From positions 1 through 64,000 of the forward strand of contig NZ_JACHVU010000010.1 of the NCBI RefSeq assembly GCF_014190915.1: DNA of 64,000 nt. The letters are read 5' to 3'. Of the stretch, positions 9,131-18,190 are shown piece after piece (the first letter of the stretch is position 1; the number at the start of each line of letters is the position of its first letter). The translations under genes and the position numbers were made by a program. The DNA is from Mycolicibacterium iranicum. GTDB taxonomy: Bacteria > Actinomycetota > Actinomycetes > Mycobacteriales > Mycobacteriaceae. The notes under the pieces are model-generated. The model searched no databases, was not told where the DNA came from, and saw nothing but the letters and a program-made list of their open reading frames with translations.

Positions 9131-10674
9131 ACCCCGCCGTCGGGGTCGAGCGCGGCCGTCCGGAACCGGACCGCGCCGTCGCGGCGCGCCTCGTATCCGG
9201 TCAGGGCGGGGTTCCAGGCCTGGATGACCGACGAGTTGTACAGGTAGATGTAGCTGACCTCGTCGGCGATGAGCGTGGCGGCCCGGGCGTACACGTCCTT
9301 GCGGGTCGCCTGGTCAGTTTCCACGCGGCCGGCGTCGAGAAGGCGGTCGACCTCCGGGTTGGAGAACTTCTGGGCGTTGCTGGTGCCGTCGGTGTGGTGC
9401 TGGGCGTAGTAGAAGTCGTCCGGGTCGATGTTGCCGAGCCAGCCGAGCATCAGCATGTCGAAGTTCCCGGAGTTCTGTTCGTCGAGCCAGGTGGCGAAGT
9501 CGACGGTCCGGATGCCGACGGTGATGCCCAACGGGGCGAGGTTGTCGGCGACGATCTGGGCCGCGGTGACCGTCTCGGGATATTCGGTGGTCACCAGCAT
9601 GTCGAGTTCGGTGGGCGCAGCGCCGGCCTCCTGCAACAGTTTTCGGGCGGTGTCCAACCCCTGCTCGCCGTCGTCGCGGTACCTGTCGTAGGGCGTGAAC
9701 CACGGGTTGCCCTCGGGGATGGCCAGTTCGTTGACCGCAGCCGTGCCGTAGCTGGTGGCCTGCACGATCGCGTCCCGGTCTATCGCGTGGGCGACGGCCT
9801 GCCGCACACGCACGTCGTTCCACGGCTCCCGCGCCTCGTTGAGGGCCAGATACCAGTAGTCGTTGCTCGGAGTGACCGACAGCTGCAGTGATTCATCGTC
9901 ACGCAGCTGCGCAACGCGTTGTGGCGGAACGGAATCGGTCCAGTCGATCTCGCCGGCCTGCAGCGCCGACAGCGCGGTCGAGGGCTCGGAGATGAACCGG
10001 AACGTCACCCCGGACACGCCGGGAGCGCCGTCCCAATAGTCCGGATTGGCCGCCAGCGAGATGGAGTCGCCGCTCTTCTGACCCACGAAGCTGAACGGTC
10101 CGGTGCCGACGGGGTGGGTGGCGATCCGTCCACTGTCGACATTGGCCCGCGACACGATGGCCATGCCCTTGAAACCGCCGATGTTGGTCAACATGTTCGG
10201 CGTCGGGCGGTCGACGCGGAGCACGACGGTGGCGGGATCGGGCGCCTCGACGGCGGTGACCGAGCTGAACTTGTCGGAGTTCGCCAACTGCTCGTCGATG
10301 ATCCGCCGGTACGAGAAGACCACGTCGTCGGCGGTCAGCGGGGTGCCGTCGTGGAAGGTGACACCGGGCCGAAGACGGAACGTCCAGGTCAGCTGGTCGG
10401 GGCTGACCTCCCACGACTCTGCCAGCGCGGGTTTCATCTGCAGGTCCGCGTCCGGCTCGACGAGCGTGTCGAACACGTTCTCCAACACCTCGAACGAGAA
10501 GTAGGCCGTGGTCTTGTGGGGGTCGAGTTGGTCGGGCTCGCCGGCGATCGCCGCGACGAGTGCACCGGAGGTGCCGTCACCGAGATCGACGCTCTGGCCG
10601 GTGGAACAGCCGGTGAGGGCTGCCAGTAACGCGCAAATGACGAGGACAGCGGCATGCACCGCTGTCCTCGCCAT
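9127..10674 (-). CDS. ABC transporter substrate-binding lipoprotein, family 5 (DppA/OppA-like)
   Basis: About 515 residues from the ATG at 10674, preceded by GGGGTGG; a TTG two codons upstream is an alternative. The N-terminus is a lipoprotein signal peptide with lipobox LTGC, so the mature protein is anchored outside the membrane. The body is a family-5 solute-binding domain: GALVAAIAGEPDQLDPHK, LAESWEVSPDQLTWTFRLRPGVTFHDG, and NIDPDDFYYAQHHTDG near the C-terminal third. Likely ligands are peptides or peptide-like compounds. It heads the importer operon. A 12-bp perfect hairpin covers its first codons. Confidence 0.92.
   Translation of the reverse strand: MARTAVHAAVLVICALLAALTGCSTGQSVDLGDGTSGALVAAIAGEPDQLDPHKTTAYFSFEVLENVFDTLVEPDADLQMKPALAESWEVSPDQLTWTFRLRPGVTFHDGTPLTADDVVFSYRRIIDEQLANSDKFSSVTAVEAPDPATVVLRVDRPTPNMLTNIGGFKGMAIVSRANVDSGRIATHPVGTGPFSFVGQKSGDSISLAANPDYWDGAPGVSGVTFRFISEPSTALSALQAGEIDWTDSVPPQRVAQLRDDESLQLSVTPSNDYWYLALNEAREPWNDVRVRQAVAHAIDRDAIVQATSYGTAAVNELAIPEGNPWFTPYDRYRDDGEQGLDTARKLLQEAGAAPTELDMLVTTEYPETVTAAQIVADNLAPLGITVGIRTVDFATWLDEQNSGNFDMLMLGWLGNIDPDDFYYAQHHTDGTSNAQKFSNPEVDRLLDAGRVETDQATRKDVYARAATLIADEVSYIYLYNSSVIQAWNPALTGYEARRDGAVRFRTAALDPDGGV
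10641..10670. promoter_or_regulatory. perfect 12-bp stem-loop over the first codons of the binding-protein gene
   Basis: CGAGGACAGCGG (10641-10652) and CCGCTGTCCTCG (10659-10670) are exact reverse complements with a 6-base loop. The structure begins immediately after the ATG-G of the minus-strand lipoprotein gene, so the mRNA can fold over codons 2-12. This could hinder initiation unless melted. The pairing is seen directly; any regulatory role is inference. Confidence 0.5.
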
Positions 10675-10804
10675 ATGCAACCACCCCGGGAACTCGAGCC
10701 TGCTTCACTCTGTCTACCCCGGCCTGCGGGCGGCAAAACCACGTGGCGCATCCCAGGCGACAAACCCGTGACTTTGTCCACCCGCGGCTGAAATACTGCG
10801 GGGC

Positions 10805-11320
10805 ATGAAGATGCTGCGCGGCCTGGCCGCTGTCGCCGTTCTCGCCGGTGCCTCTGTCGGCGCCGCTGTGCCCGCGCAGGCCGACACCCCCGTGATGCAG
10901 GGCGTCTACAACTATGTGTCCGAGGGCAAGACCGGAACGTGGACCATCTACCCGTCCTGCGTCCCCGTCGTCGGCGATCTGCGCGAAGCCCTGTACCTGC
11001 CGGTCGGCTGCCAGCTGCACGTCGGCCCGTCCGAGGGCGTCACCGGGGGTGACGCGCGGCTTGTGGGCGGCCTCTGGTCGTTCACGACCCCCAAGCGGGA
11101 AGGCATGCAGTGCCCCGACGGCTCATGGGCGCCGACCATCGAGGACATCAAGTTCAGCGAGACCTCCGGTACCCGCAGCATCTCCCACAGCGGGGCGTGC
11201 GGGCTTCCTCCGGGCATCATCAAGGTCCCCTTCACGCTGTCGTTCAAGGAGCCGCTGCCGATCCCGGTCGACCAGTACCCGCTGATCTGCGAGCCCGGCG
11301 GTCTGCGACGCTGCTTCTGA
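10805..11320 (+). CDS. secreted protein of unknown function
   Basis: 171 residues with a Sec signal peptide (MKMLRGLAAVAVLAGASVG, cleavage after AQA near residue 26). The mature domain is about 145 residues with several cysteines (PSC, VGCQ, MQC, GACG, LIC, RRC) that could form disulfides outside the cell. It resembles the small secreted proteins common in mycobacteria. It is divergent from the ABC importer operon, with 124 bp between them in which I see no clear promoter or operator. No function is recognised. Confidence 0.75.
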   Translation: MKMLRGLAAVAVLAGASVGAAVPAQADTPVMQGVYNYVSEGKTGTWTIYPSCVPVVGDLREALYLPVGCQLHVGPSEGVTGGDARLVGGLWSFTTPKREGMQCPDGSWAPTIEDIKFSETSGTRSISHSGACGLPPGIIKVPFTLSFKEPLPIPVDQYPLICEPGGLRRCF

Positions 11321-11353
11321 GTGCCGGCACCAACCAGACGAGAGGCGGTGCGC

Positions 11354-12439
11354 GTGAGCGTTTCTGACGTGAAAAGGGTGGTCATCTGGGGCACCGGGTT
11401 CGTCGGCAAGATGGTCATCGCCGAGATCGTCGATCATCCCCGTTTCGAACTGGTGGGTGTCGGGGTCAGCAATCCGGACAAGGTCGGACGCGATGTCGGG
11501 GAGCTCTGCGGGCTCGGCCGCGATCTCGGCCTGACCGCGACCGACGACGTCGACGCGCTGATCGGCCTGAAACCCGATGCGCTGGTGCATTACGGCCCGA
11601 CGGCGGCGCGGGCGGATGCCAACATCGAGTTGATCACCCGCTTCCTGCGCGCCGGCATCGATGTGTGCTCGACAGCGATGACGCCGTGGATCTGGCCCAC
11701 CATGCACCTGAATCCGCCGAACTGGATCGAACCCATCACGGTGGCCTGCGAACTCGGTGAATCCTCGTGTTTCACCACCGGCATCGACCCGGGGTTCGCG
11801 AACGACCTCTTCCCGATGACGCTGATGGGTCTGTGCTCGGAGGTCCGCACCGTGCGCGCATCCGAACTGCTGGACTACACCAATTACGAGGGCGACTACG
11901 ACCGGGAGATGGGCATCGGCAAGCCGCCGGAGTTCCGGCCGATGCTGGAGAACCCGGACATCCTGGTGTTCGCCTGGGGTGCAACGGTTCCGATGATCGC
12001 GCATGCGGCGGGCATCATGCTCGACGAGATCACCACCACGTGGGACAAGTGGGTCACCCCCGACGAGCGCAAGACCGCCAAGGGCATCATCGCGCCCGGC
12101 AACGTCGCCGCGGTCCGCTTCACCATCAACGGGATCTATCAGGGCGAGACCAGGATTGCGCTCGAGCACGTCAACCGGATCGGCAACGACGCCGCTCCGG
12201 ACTGGCCGTCGGGCAACGAGAACGACGTGTACCGCGTGGACATCGAAGGAACGCCCAGCATCTTCCAGGAGACGGCGTTCCGGTTCACCGACGGTTCGGG
12301 GCGTGACGCCGCCGCGGCCGGATGTCTGGCGACGGGCCTGCGTGCGCTCAACGCCGTCCCCGCGGTCAACGACCTCTCCCCGGGCTGGGTGACCGCCCTG
12401 GACCTTCCGCTGATCCCCGGCGTCGGCACGATCCGCTAG
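11354..12439 (+). CDS. DapB-fold NAD(P)H-dependent oxidoreductase, second copy
   Basis: 361 residues from the GTG at 11354, chosen because GAGAGG lies about seven bases upstream; GTG 11348 and GTG 11321 are also in frame. The Rossmann motif VVIWGTGFVGK and the family segment NPDKVGRDVGEL are near the N-terminus, matching the paralogue at 1843-2916. It belongs to the mycobacterial 'dihydrodipicolinate reductase N-terminal' family, not lysine-pathway DapB. Substrate unknown. It is convergent with the carboxyl methyltransferase gene (15-bp gap). Confidence 0.78.
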   Translation: MSVSDVKRVVIWGTGFVGKMVIAEIVDHPRFELVGVGVSNPDKVGRDVGELCGLGRDLGLTATDDVDALIGLKPDALVHYGPTAARADANIELITRFLRAGIDVCSTAMTPWIWPTMHLNPPNWIEPITVACELGESSCFTTGIDPGFANDLFPMTLMGLCSEVRTVRASELLDYTNYEGDYDREMGIGKPPEFRPMLENPDILVFAWGATVPMIAHAAGIMLDEITTTWDKWVTPDERKTAKGIIAPGNVAAVRFTINGIYQGETRIALEHVNRIGNDAAPDWPSGNENDVYRVDIEGTPSIFQETAFRFTDGSGRDAAAAGCLATGLRALNAVPAVNDLSPGWVTALDLPLIPGVGTIR

Positions 12440-12454
12440 CCGTGCCGGCGGCGG

Positions 12455-13537
12455 TCACGCGGCGCGTTTGACCAACACGAGGTGGGCGAGCGGGATCTGC
12501 GTGCGCTCCGGGGCCGCGGACAGTCGCGCGGCCACACCCGCTTCGAGACGGTCGAAGAACTCCGGGGCGCGCGCGTCGGCCGGACCGGCGGACAACGCCG
12601 CGGTCAGTGCGGGAAACACCGCGGCCCGCGCGAACCCCGCCCACCTGGCCCCGAAAGCGCGTGCGTCACCGTCGATCCGGTAGCGATCCCAGAAGCGGTC
12701 CTCGGCGTCGAACACCTCGATGTGGTCGATCTCCAGACGTTCGAATCGCCCGGACGGCGCGAACGGCGCCGTGAAGTCACTCGCGCGGCGCCCGACCGTC
12801 GGAATGCACATGCCCGCCACTTCGTCCTCGGTCACGATCCCGCCGCCCGCCAACTCGGCGAGGGCGTCGACGATCGCCGCCAGTAGCGGCCCGAACCCGA
12901 AGTCGCCGTCCTCGCTGATCGCCATCGTCATGACGACCAGACGGCCGCCCGGGCACAGTTCCCGTCCACGGAAGGCGACGAACTCGTGCCAGTCGTGGGC
13001 CGCCTGCCTGGTGTACGCCGCGCGCACCGCCTCGTCGTGGCAATGGTGGACATGGATGTGGCCGGCGATGCCGCCGGGGGTCTTGCGCAGCCAGTGGATC
13101 GCCCAGGCGCTCCATCCCAGGTTCACACTGTTGGACGGAAGGATCTGCGAATAGAAGGACCTACCGACCCCGGAGACGAACGTCGCCCGGTCCTTGCGCA
13201 GGTAGGAGTCTGGATCGTTTTCCAGGTTGTGGAACATCTGGGTGAAGTCGTTGTCGGGTCTGTCGGTGTGTGCGACCAGTATCGAGTGGTCCGGCCGGGT
13301 TCGGTTGCGCAGCACCGAGATCGCCGCACCCATCGGCAGCAGCGAATTGAGCCCGTTCGAGGCGCCGTAGTCGGCGACGACGATCGGCTGGGGCGGCTTG
13401 GGGATCGGCACCTCGGCGGCGGCCCGTTCGAACACGGCGATGGCGGGCGCGAGGCCCGCTGCCTGCAGTCGATTCGCGGCGCTGTAGGAGCCACTGTCCT
13501 CGGGCTCCGGGCGCACGACGATGCTCGACTCGGCCAT
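12455..13537 (-). CDS. SAM-dependent carboxyl methyltransferase (SABATH-like)
   Basis: 360 residues. The SAM-binding strand and loop VVADYGASNGLNSL (about residue 52) and the later WSAWAIHWL and HHCHDEAVRAAY regions fit the salicylate/carboxylic-acid methyltransferase family known from plants and found in some actinobacteria. Such enzymes make methyl esters of small carboxylic acids. The actual acid is unknown. It is monocistronic, facing the second DapB-like gene. Confidence 0.7.
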   Translation of the reverse strand: MAESSIVVRPEPEDSGSYSAANRLQAAGLAPAIAVFERAAAEVPIPKPPQPIVVADYGASNGLNSLLPMGAAISVLRNRTRPDHSILVAHTDRPDNDFTQMFHNLENDPDSYLRKDRATFVSGVGRSFYSQILPSNSVNLGWSAWAIHWLRKTPGGIAGHIHVHHCHDEAVRAAYTRQAAHDWHEFVAFRGRELCPGGRLVVMTMAISEDGDFGFGPLLAAIVDALAELAGGGIVTEDEVAGMCIPTVGRRASDFTAPFAPSGRFERLEIDHIEVFDAEDRFWDRYRIDGDARAFGARWAGFARAAVFPALTAALSAGPADARAPEFFDRLEAGVAARLSAAPERTQIPLAHLVLVKRAA

Positions 13538-13614
13538 GTTCCGACGGTAATACCGGCGCAGCGATCGCGCCGCCGAACTCCGCGCAGCGACCCGGTCGTG
13601 CGAGACTTCGGCTC

Positions 13615-14331
13615 ATGAAGGGACGGGTGGGTCCGCGGGTCGCCCTCACCGGCGCCATCGTCATGCTGGTCGCCGGGGCGGTCGGCCTGATCGTGTCGCT
13701 GCTGATGAACGTGTTCGTCTTCGACGAGTTCGACGCCTACGGCGAGATCCCGATCCCCGGTTCGGAGCGCATCCACCTGCCGGCGGGGGAGGTGACGATC
13801 AACTTCCACACCTTCTCCACCGGCAGCAGCAGCGGCGGGTTCCCGGTGCCGCCGCTGAAGATCCGTATCGTCCCGCCGGAGGGCGCCCCCGACCCCGTCC
13901 TCACCGAGACGATGGGATCGACGACATCGGTGAACAACGATGTCCGCCTGCAGGTGTGGATCGCACAGATCGCCGAGGAAGGCCTCTATGAGATCGAGAC
14001 CGGCGGCGAGGTCGACGGCTACATCAGCCCTCGGCTGGCGTTCGGGCGCGACACCTCGCCCGGATGGATGCCGTGGGTGTTCGGGGGGCTGCTGGCCGCG
14101 GGCATCGTCTCGCTGGTCGCGTCGATCCCCTGGTGGACCCGGTCGGGCCGGCGGCCCCAGCCGCTCCCGGCGCCCGTGAGCCTCGACGAGCCGACGATGC
14201 ACACCTATCAGCCCACCGACGAGGGGGTGCGGCTCGAACAGCTCAAAACGTTGGCCGCACTGCGTGATTCCGGTGCGTTGACCGTCGACGAGTTCGAGTC
14301 GGAGAAGCGCCGGATCCTCGACGGTCAGTGA
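13615..14331 (+). CDS. membrane protein with C-terminal SHOCT domain
   Basis: 238 residues with a transmembrane helix near the N-terminus (VALTGAIVMLVAGAVGLIVS), an extracytoplasmic beta-rich region, and a second helix (PWVFGGLLAAGIVSLVASI). The C-terminal SHOCT motif is LKTLAALRDSGALTVDEFE followed by SEKRRIL. SHOCT domains are short oligomerisation modules; the overall role is unknown. Its stop overlaps the convergent MBL gene by seven bases. Confidence 0.78.
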   Translation: MKGRVGPRVALTGAIVMLVAGAVGLIVSLLMNVFVFDEFDAYGEIPIPGSERIHLPAGEVTINFHTFSTGSSSGGFPVPPLKIRIVPPEGAPDPVLTETMGSTTSVNNDVRLQVWIAQIAEEGLYEIETGGEVDGYISPRLAFGRDTSPGWMPWVFGGLLAAGIVSLVASIPWWTRSGRRPQPLPAPVSLDEPTMHTYQPTDEGVRLEQLKTLAALRDSGALTVDEFESEKRRILDGQ

Positions 14332-14951
14332 CCCCGGGCCACCCATTCGTCGTAGTGCACGATCTCGTCGCCCACCGTGGTGGTGTCGCCGTGGCCGGTG
14401 TAGACCACGGTCTCGCCCGGCAGCGTGCCCAGCCGCCCCGAGATCGACTCGAGGATGGTCGGGAAGTCCGAGAACGACCGCCCCGTCGCGCCCGGCCCAC
14501 CCTGGAACAGGGTGTCGCCGCTGATCACCGCGTCGAGTTCGGGCGCATGCCAGCACACCGAACCCGGGGAGTGTCCCGGTGTGTGCAACGCGCGCAGTTC
14601 CGTGCCCGCCACGCGGAGGGTCTCTGTGTCGGACACCGCCCTGAAGTCGCTGTCCGGGTGGGTCATCCGCCACAGCACCTCGTCGGCGGGGTGCAGGAGC
14701 ACCGGCGCATCGAGCGCCCGTCCGAGTTCGGGTGCGACGGTCACGTGGTCGTTGTGACCGTGCGTGCACACCACCGCGACGACGTGCCGGCCCCCGACGG
14801 CGTCGATGATCGGCTCGGCGGTGTGCGCGGCGTCGAAGACGATGACCTCCTTGTCGTCACCGACTAACCAGATGTTGTTGTCGACATCCCAGCTGCCGCC
14901 GTCGAGTTCGAACGTGCCGCTGGTGACCAGGCGCTGGATCGCTCCGCTCAT
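14325..14951 (-). CDS. metallo-beta-lactamase-fold hydrolase, partner of MscR (Rv2260-like)
   Basis: 208 residues from the ATG at 14951, whose first A coincides with the stop of mscR (TGATG). The zinc motif THGHNDH (H-x-H-x-D-H) and downstream HTPGHSPGSVC and SGDTLF place it in the glyoxalase-II-like MBL family. Immediate translational coupling to S-(hydroxymethyl)mycothiol dehydrogenase suggests it hydrolyses S-formylmycothiol to formate and mycothiol. That function is inference; the family assignment is firm. Confidence 0.85.
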   Translation of the reverse strand: MSGAIQRLVTSGTFELDGGSWDVDNNIWLVGDDKEVIVFDAAHTAEPIIDAVGGRHVVAVVCTHGHNDHVTVAPELGRALDAPVLLHPADEVLWRMTHPDSDFRAVSDTETLRVAGTELRALHTPGHSPGSVCWHAPELDAVISGDTLFQGGPGATGRSFSDFPTILESISGRLGTLPGETVVYTGHGDTTTVGDEIVHYDEWVARGH

Positions 14952-16048
14952 CAGATCACCACCACGGAGCGCAGGACTTCGCCGTTGTGCATCTTGTGGA
15001 AGGCGTCTTCGATGTCGTCGAGTCCGATGCGTTCGGAGACGAACTTGTCGAGGGGGAAGCGGCCTTGGAGGTAGAGGCTGATCAGGGTGGGGAAGTCGCG
15101 TTCGGGGAGGCAGTCGCCGTACCAGGAGGACTTCAGGGAGCCGCCGCGGGAGAAGAAGTCGATCAGCGGCATGTCCAGGGTCATGTCGGGGGTGGGCACA
15201 CCGACGAGCACGACGGTGCCGGCCAGGTCGCGGGCGTAGAAGGCTTGTTTCCAGGTTTCGGGTCGTCCGACGGCGTCGATGACGACGTCGGCGCCGAAGC
15301 CGTCGGTGAGGTCCTGGATGGTTTCCACTACATCTTTTCCTGCGGAGAGCTCGCCCGCGTTGATGGTGTGGGTGGCCCCGAATTGGCGGGCCCAGTGCAG
15401 TTTCTGGTTGTCGCGGTCCACGGCGATGATGGTTTTGGCTCCGACCAGCGCGGCCCCGGCGATGGCGGCGTCGCCGACTCCGCCGCAGCCGATGACGGCC
15501 ACGGTGTCGTCGCGCGTGATCGCGGCGGTGTTGATCGCCGCACCCAGGCCGGCCATCACCCCGCAGCCCAGCAGGCCGGCCGCGGCGGGGTCGGCGGCGG
15601 GGTCGACTTTGGTGCACTGTCCTTCATGGACGAGGGTCTTGTCGGCGAAGGCGCCGATGCCCAGGGCGGGGGTCAGTTCGGTGCCGTCGGTCAGCGTCAT
15701 CTTCTGGGCGGCGTTGTGGGTGTCGAAGCACAGGTGGGGGCGGCCGCGTTTGCAGGCCCGGCACTGTCCGCACACCGCGCGCCAGTTGAGGATGACGAAG
15801 TCGCCCGGGGCGACGTTGGTGACGCCCTCGCCGACGGATTCGACGAGGCCGGCGGCTTCGTGGCCGAGCAGGAACGGGAACTCGTCGTTGATGCCGCCCT
15901 CGCGGTAGGTCAGATCGGTGTGGCACACCCCGCAGGCCTGGACGTCCACGACCACCTCACCAGGACCGGGATCCGGGATCACGATCTCGACCACCTCAAC
16001 CGGTTGAGCCTTCGCCCGAGAAATCACACCACGCACAGTCTGAGCCAT
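14951..16048 (-). CDS. mscR: S-(hydroxymethyl)mycothiol dehydrogenase (zinc alcohol dehydrogenase, class III type)
   Basis: 365 residues. The catalytic zinc site is GVCHTDL and GHEAAG; the structural zinc cluster is CGQCRACKRGRPHLC; the cofactor motif is GCGGVGDAAIAGA. The sequence closely matches mycobacterial MscR/AdhE2 (Rv2259-like), which oxidises the formaldehyde-mycothiol adduct and reduces S-nitrosomycothiol. The neighbours agree: the MBL hydrolase follows directly, and the Rv2258c-like methyltransferase is divergent 74 bp upstream. It acts in cytoplasmic formaldehyde and NO detoxification. Confidence 0.92.
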   Translation of the reverse strand: MAQTVRGVISRAKAQPVEVVEIVIPDPGPGEVVVDVQACGVCHTDLTYREGGINDEFPFLLGHEAAGLVESVGEGVTNVAPGDFVILNWRAVCGQCRACKRGRPHLCFDTHNAAQKMTLTDGTELTPALGIGAFADKTLVHEGQCTKVDPAADPAAAGLLGCGVMAGLGAAINTAAITRDDTVAVIGCGGVGDAAIAGAALVGAKTIIAVDRDNQKLHWARQFGATHTINAGELSAGKDVVETIQDLTDGFGADVVIDAVGRPETWKQAFYARDLAGTVVLVGVPTPDMTLDMPLIDFFSRGGSLKSSWYGDCLPERDFPTLISLYLQGRFPLDKFVSERIGLDDIEDAFHKMHNGEVLRSVVVI

Positions 16049-16122
16049 GCTTGAACCCTAATGGTTCCGACTTCTTCGTTCGATCGAAGATCCGGGCCGG
16101 GTCGTCGGCCTAGCGTCGACAC

Positions 16123-17205
16123 ATGACCTCATCAACCGACAACCCGTCGATCTCTGCCGAGACCACCGACGCGTTCGCCCACCGCATCGTCGGCGCCCTC
16201 GACGCCGCGAGCATCGCACTGCTCGTGTCCATCGGACACCAGACCGCACTGTTCGACACCATGGCCGCCCAGCCGCCCGGCACCAGTGCCCAGATCGCCG
16301 AAGCCGCCGGGCTGAACGAACGCTACGTCCGCGAGTGGCTCGGCGGAATGGTGGCCGGACGCATCGTCGAGTACGACCCTGCGACACAGGCCTATTCGCT
16401 CCCCGACCATCGCGCCGCGGTCCTCACCCGCGCCGCCGGACCGGACAACCTCGCCCGGGTCGCCCAGTTCATCCCGCTGCTCGCCGAGGTCGAACAGAAG
16501 GTCATCGACCGCTTCCACTACGGAGGCGGCCTGTCCTACGCCGAGTATCCGAGATTTCACACCCTCATGGCCGAACAGAGCGGCGAGGTGTTCGACGCCG
16601 CCCTGGTGGACACGATCCTGCCGATGGCCGAGGGACTGACCGACCGGTTGCGCGCCGGTGCCGAGGTCGCCGACTTCGGTTGTGGCAGCGGCCATGCGGT
16701 CAACGTCATGGCACAGGCGTTCCCGCAGAGCCGGTTCACCGGGATCGACTTCTCCGACGAGGGTCTGGCCGCCGGCGCCCGTCAGGCTCGCGCACTGGGC
16801 GTGACCAACGCCTCCTTCGTCGCGGCCGACGTCGCCACGTACGCCGCGGCGGAGGCGTTCGACGTCGTCACCGCCTTCGACGCGATCCACGACCAGGCGC
16901 ACCCGGGGGAGGTCCTGAAGAACATCCACTCCGCTCTGCGCCCCGGAGGGACGTTCCTGATGGTCGACATCAAGTCCTCGAGCCGGGTCGAGGACAACAT
17001 CGGCGTCCCCTTCGCGCCGTACCTGTACACCGTGTCGACGATGCACTGCATGAGCGTGTCGCTGGGGCTCGACGGAGATGGCCTGGGCACCTGCTGGGGA
17101 CGTGAGCTCGCCACCTCGATGCTGACCGAGGCGGGTTTCGCCGACGTGCGGGTGCGGGAGATCGAGTCCGACCCGATCAACTTCTACTACATCGCCAGGA
17201 AATGA
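16123..17205 (+). CDS. class I SAM-dependent methyltransferase with N-terminal winged helix (Rv2258c-like)
   Basis: 360 residues. A winged-helix-like dimerisation domain at about residues 10-100 (IAEAAGLNERYVREWLGGM) precedes a Rossmann methyltransferase core with the SAM motif VADFGCGSGHAVNVMAQ near residue 185 and TGIDFSDE. It corresponds to Rv2258c, once called a transcriptional regulator because of the winged helix but structurally a methyltransferase. The acceptor is unknown. Placed divergent from mscR and 22 bp before the serine hydrolase, as in M. tuberculosis. Confidence 0.85.
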   Translation: MTSSTDNPSISAETTDAFAHRIVGALDAASIALLVSIGHQTALFDTMAAQPPGTSAQIAEAAGLNERYVREWLGGMVAGRIVEYDPATQAYSLPDHRAAVLTRAAGPDNLARVAQFIPLLAEVEQKVIDRFHYGGGLSYAEYPRFHTLMAEQSGEVFDAALVDTILPMAEGLTDRLRAGAEVADFGCGSGHAVNVMAQAFPQSRFTGIDFSDEGLAAGARQARALGVTNASFVAADVATYAAAEAFDVVTAFDAIHDQAHPGEVLKNIHSALRPGGTFLMVDIKSSSRVEDNIGVPFAPYLYTVSTMHCMSVSLGLDGDGLGTCWGRELATSMLTEAGFADVRVREIESDPINFYYIARK

Positions 17206-17227
17206 TCGCTCGCTAGGCTCGGGCGCG

Positions 17228-18052
17228 ATGACTGCTCTCGATGTCCTCGACGACTGGCCGGTCCCCACCGCCGCCGCTGCGGTGGTGGGCCCTTCGGGCG
17301 TGCTGGCCACGCACGGCGACACCACCCGCCGCTTCCCCCTGGCCTCGGTGACCAAGCCGCTCGTGGCCCGGGCAGCGCAGGTCGCCGTCGAGGAGGGCGC
17401 CGTCGACCTCGACGACGAGGCCGGGCCGCCCGATGCCACCGTCCGGCACCTGCTCGCCCACGCGGCGGGCTACGAGATGACGTCGGCGAAGGTGATCGCC
17501 GCGCCGGGCACCCGGCGGATCTATTCGAACTACGGCTTCACCGCGCTGGCCGAGACGATCGAGACCGAGACGTCGATCGCGTTCGCCGACTATCTGGCCG
17601 AGGCGGTCTTCGCGCCCCTGGCGATGTCCGACACCGCGCTCGACGGCGGTGCGGAGGCAGCCGGTTACGGGGTGACGTCGACCGTCGCGGACCTCGCGGC
17701 CTTCGCCGCCGATCTGCTGACGCCGACGACGGTCTCCGGGCAGATGCACGCCGACGCGGTCAGCGTCCAGTTCCCCGGACTGGACGGAGTGCTCCCGGGC
17801 TTCGGGGTGCAGCGCCCCAACGACTGGGGACTGGGCTTCGAGCTGCGCGGCGGCAAATCACCGCACTGGACCGGGTCGACGAACTCCGAGCGGACCTTCG
17901 GTCACTTCGGCCAGTCCGGGACGTTTCTGTGGGTAGACCCCGACGCGGTCACGGCCCTCGTGGTGCTCACCGACCGCAAATTCGGAGACTGGGCACACAC
18001 GGTGATGCCGGCCCTGTCTGATGAAGTCCTAAGAGAGTACGGGGCGGACTAG
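17228..18052 (+). CDS. serine hydrolase of the beta-lactamase/penicillin-binding fold (Rv2257c-like)
   Basis: 274 residues. The S-x-x-K motif appears as ASVTKP, the Y-x-N as YSNYG, and an H-x-G element in HFGQSGTF, typical of class-C-type esterases and DD-peptidase relatives. No signal peptide is visible, so it is probably cytoplasmic and more likely an esterase or amidase than a cell-wall enzyme. It probably shares a transcript with the upstream methyltransferase. Confidence 0.82.
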   Translation: MTALDVLDDWPVPTAAAAVVGPSGVLATHGDTTRRFPLASVTKPLVARAAQVAVEEGAVDLDDEAGPPDATVRHLLAHAAGYEMTSAKVIAAPGTRRIYSNYGFTALAETIETETSIAFADYLAEAVFAPLAMSDTALDGGAEAAGYGVTSTVADLAAFAADLLTPTTVSGQMHADAVSVQFPGLDGVLPGFGVQRPNDWGLGFELRGGKSPHWTGSTNSERTFGHFGQSGTFLWVDPDAVTALVVLTDRKFGDWAHTVMPALSDEVLREYGAD

Positions 18053-18190
18053 CGCAACACGCGCCTCACGAGGCACAATAGACACGCAAACCACAATTTC
18101 ATCGCACGACTCGCACATCGCGCCGCGCGCCGTTCGGAAACCACCAGGTCGTTGGGGAAGACGTCCCTCGTGGAACCGAAGGAGCAGGAG

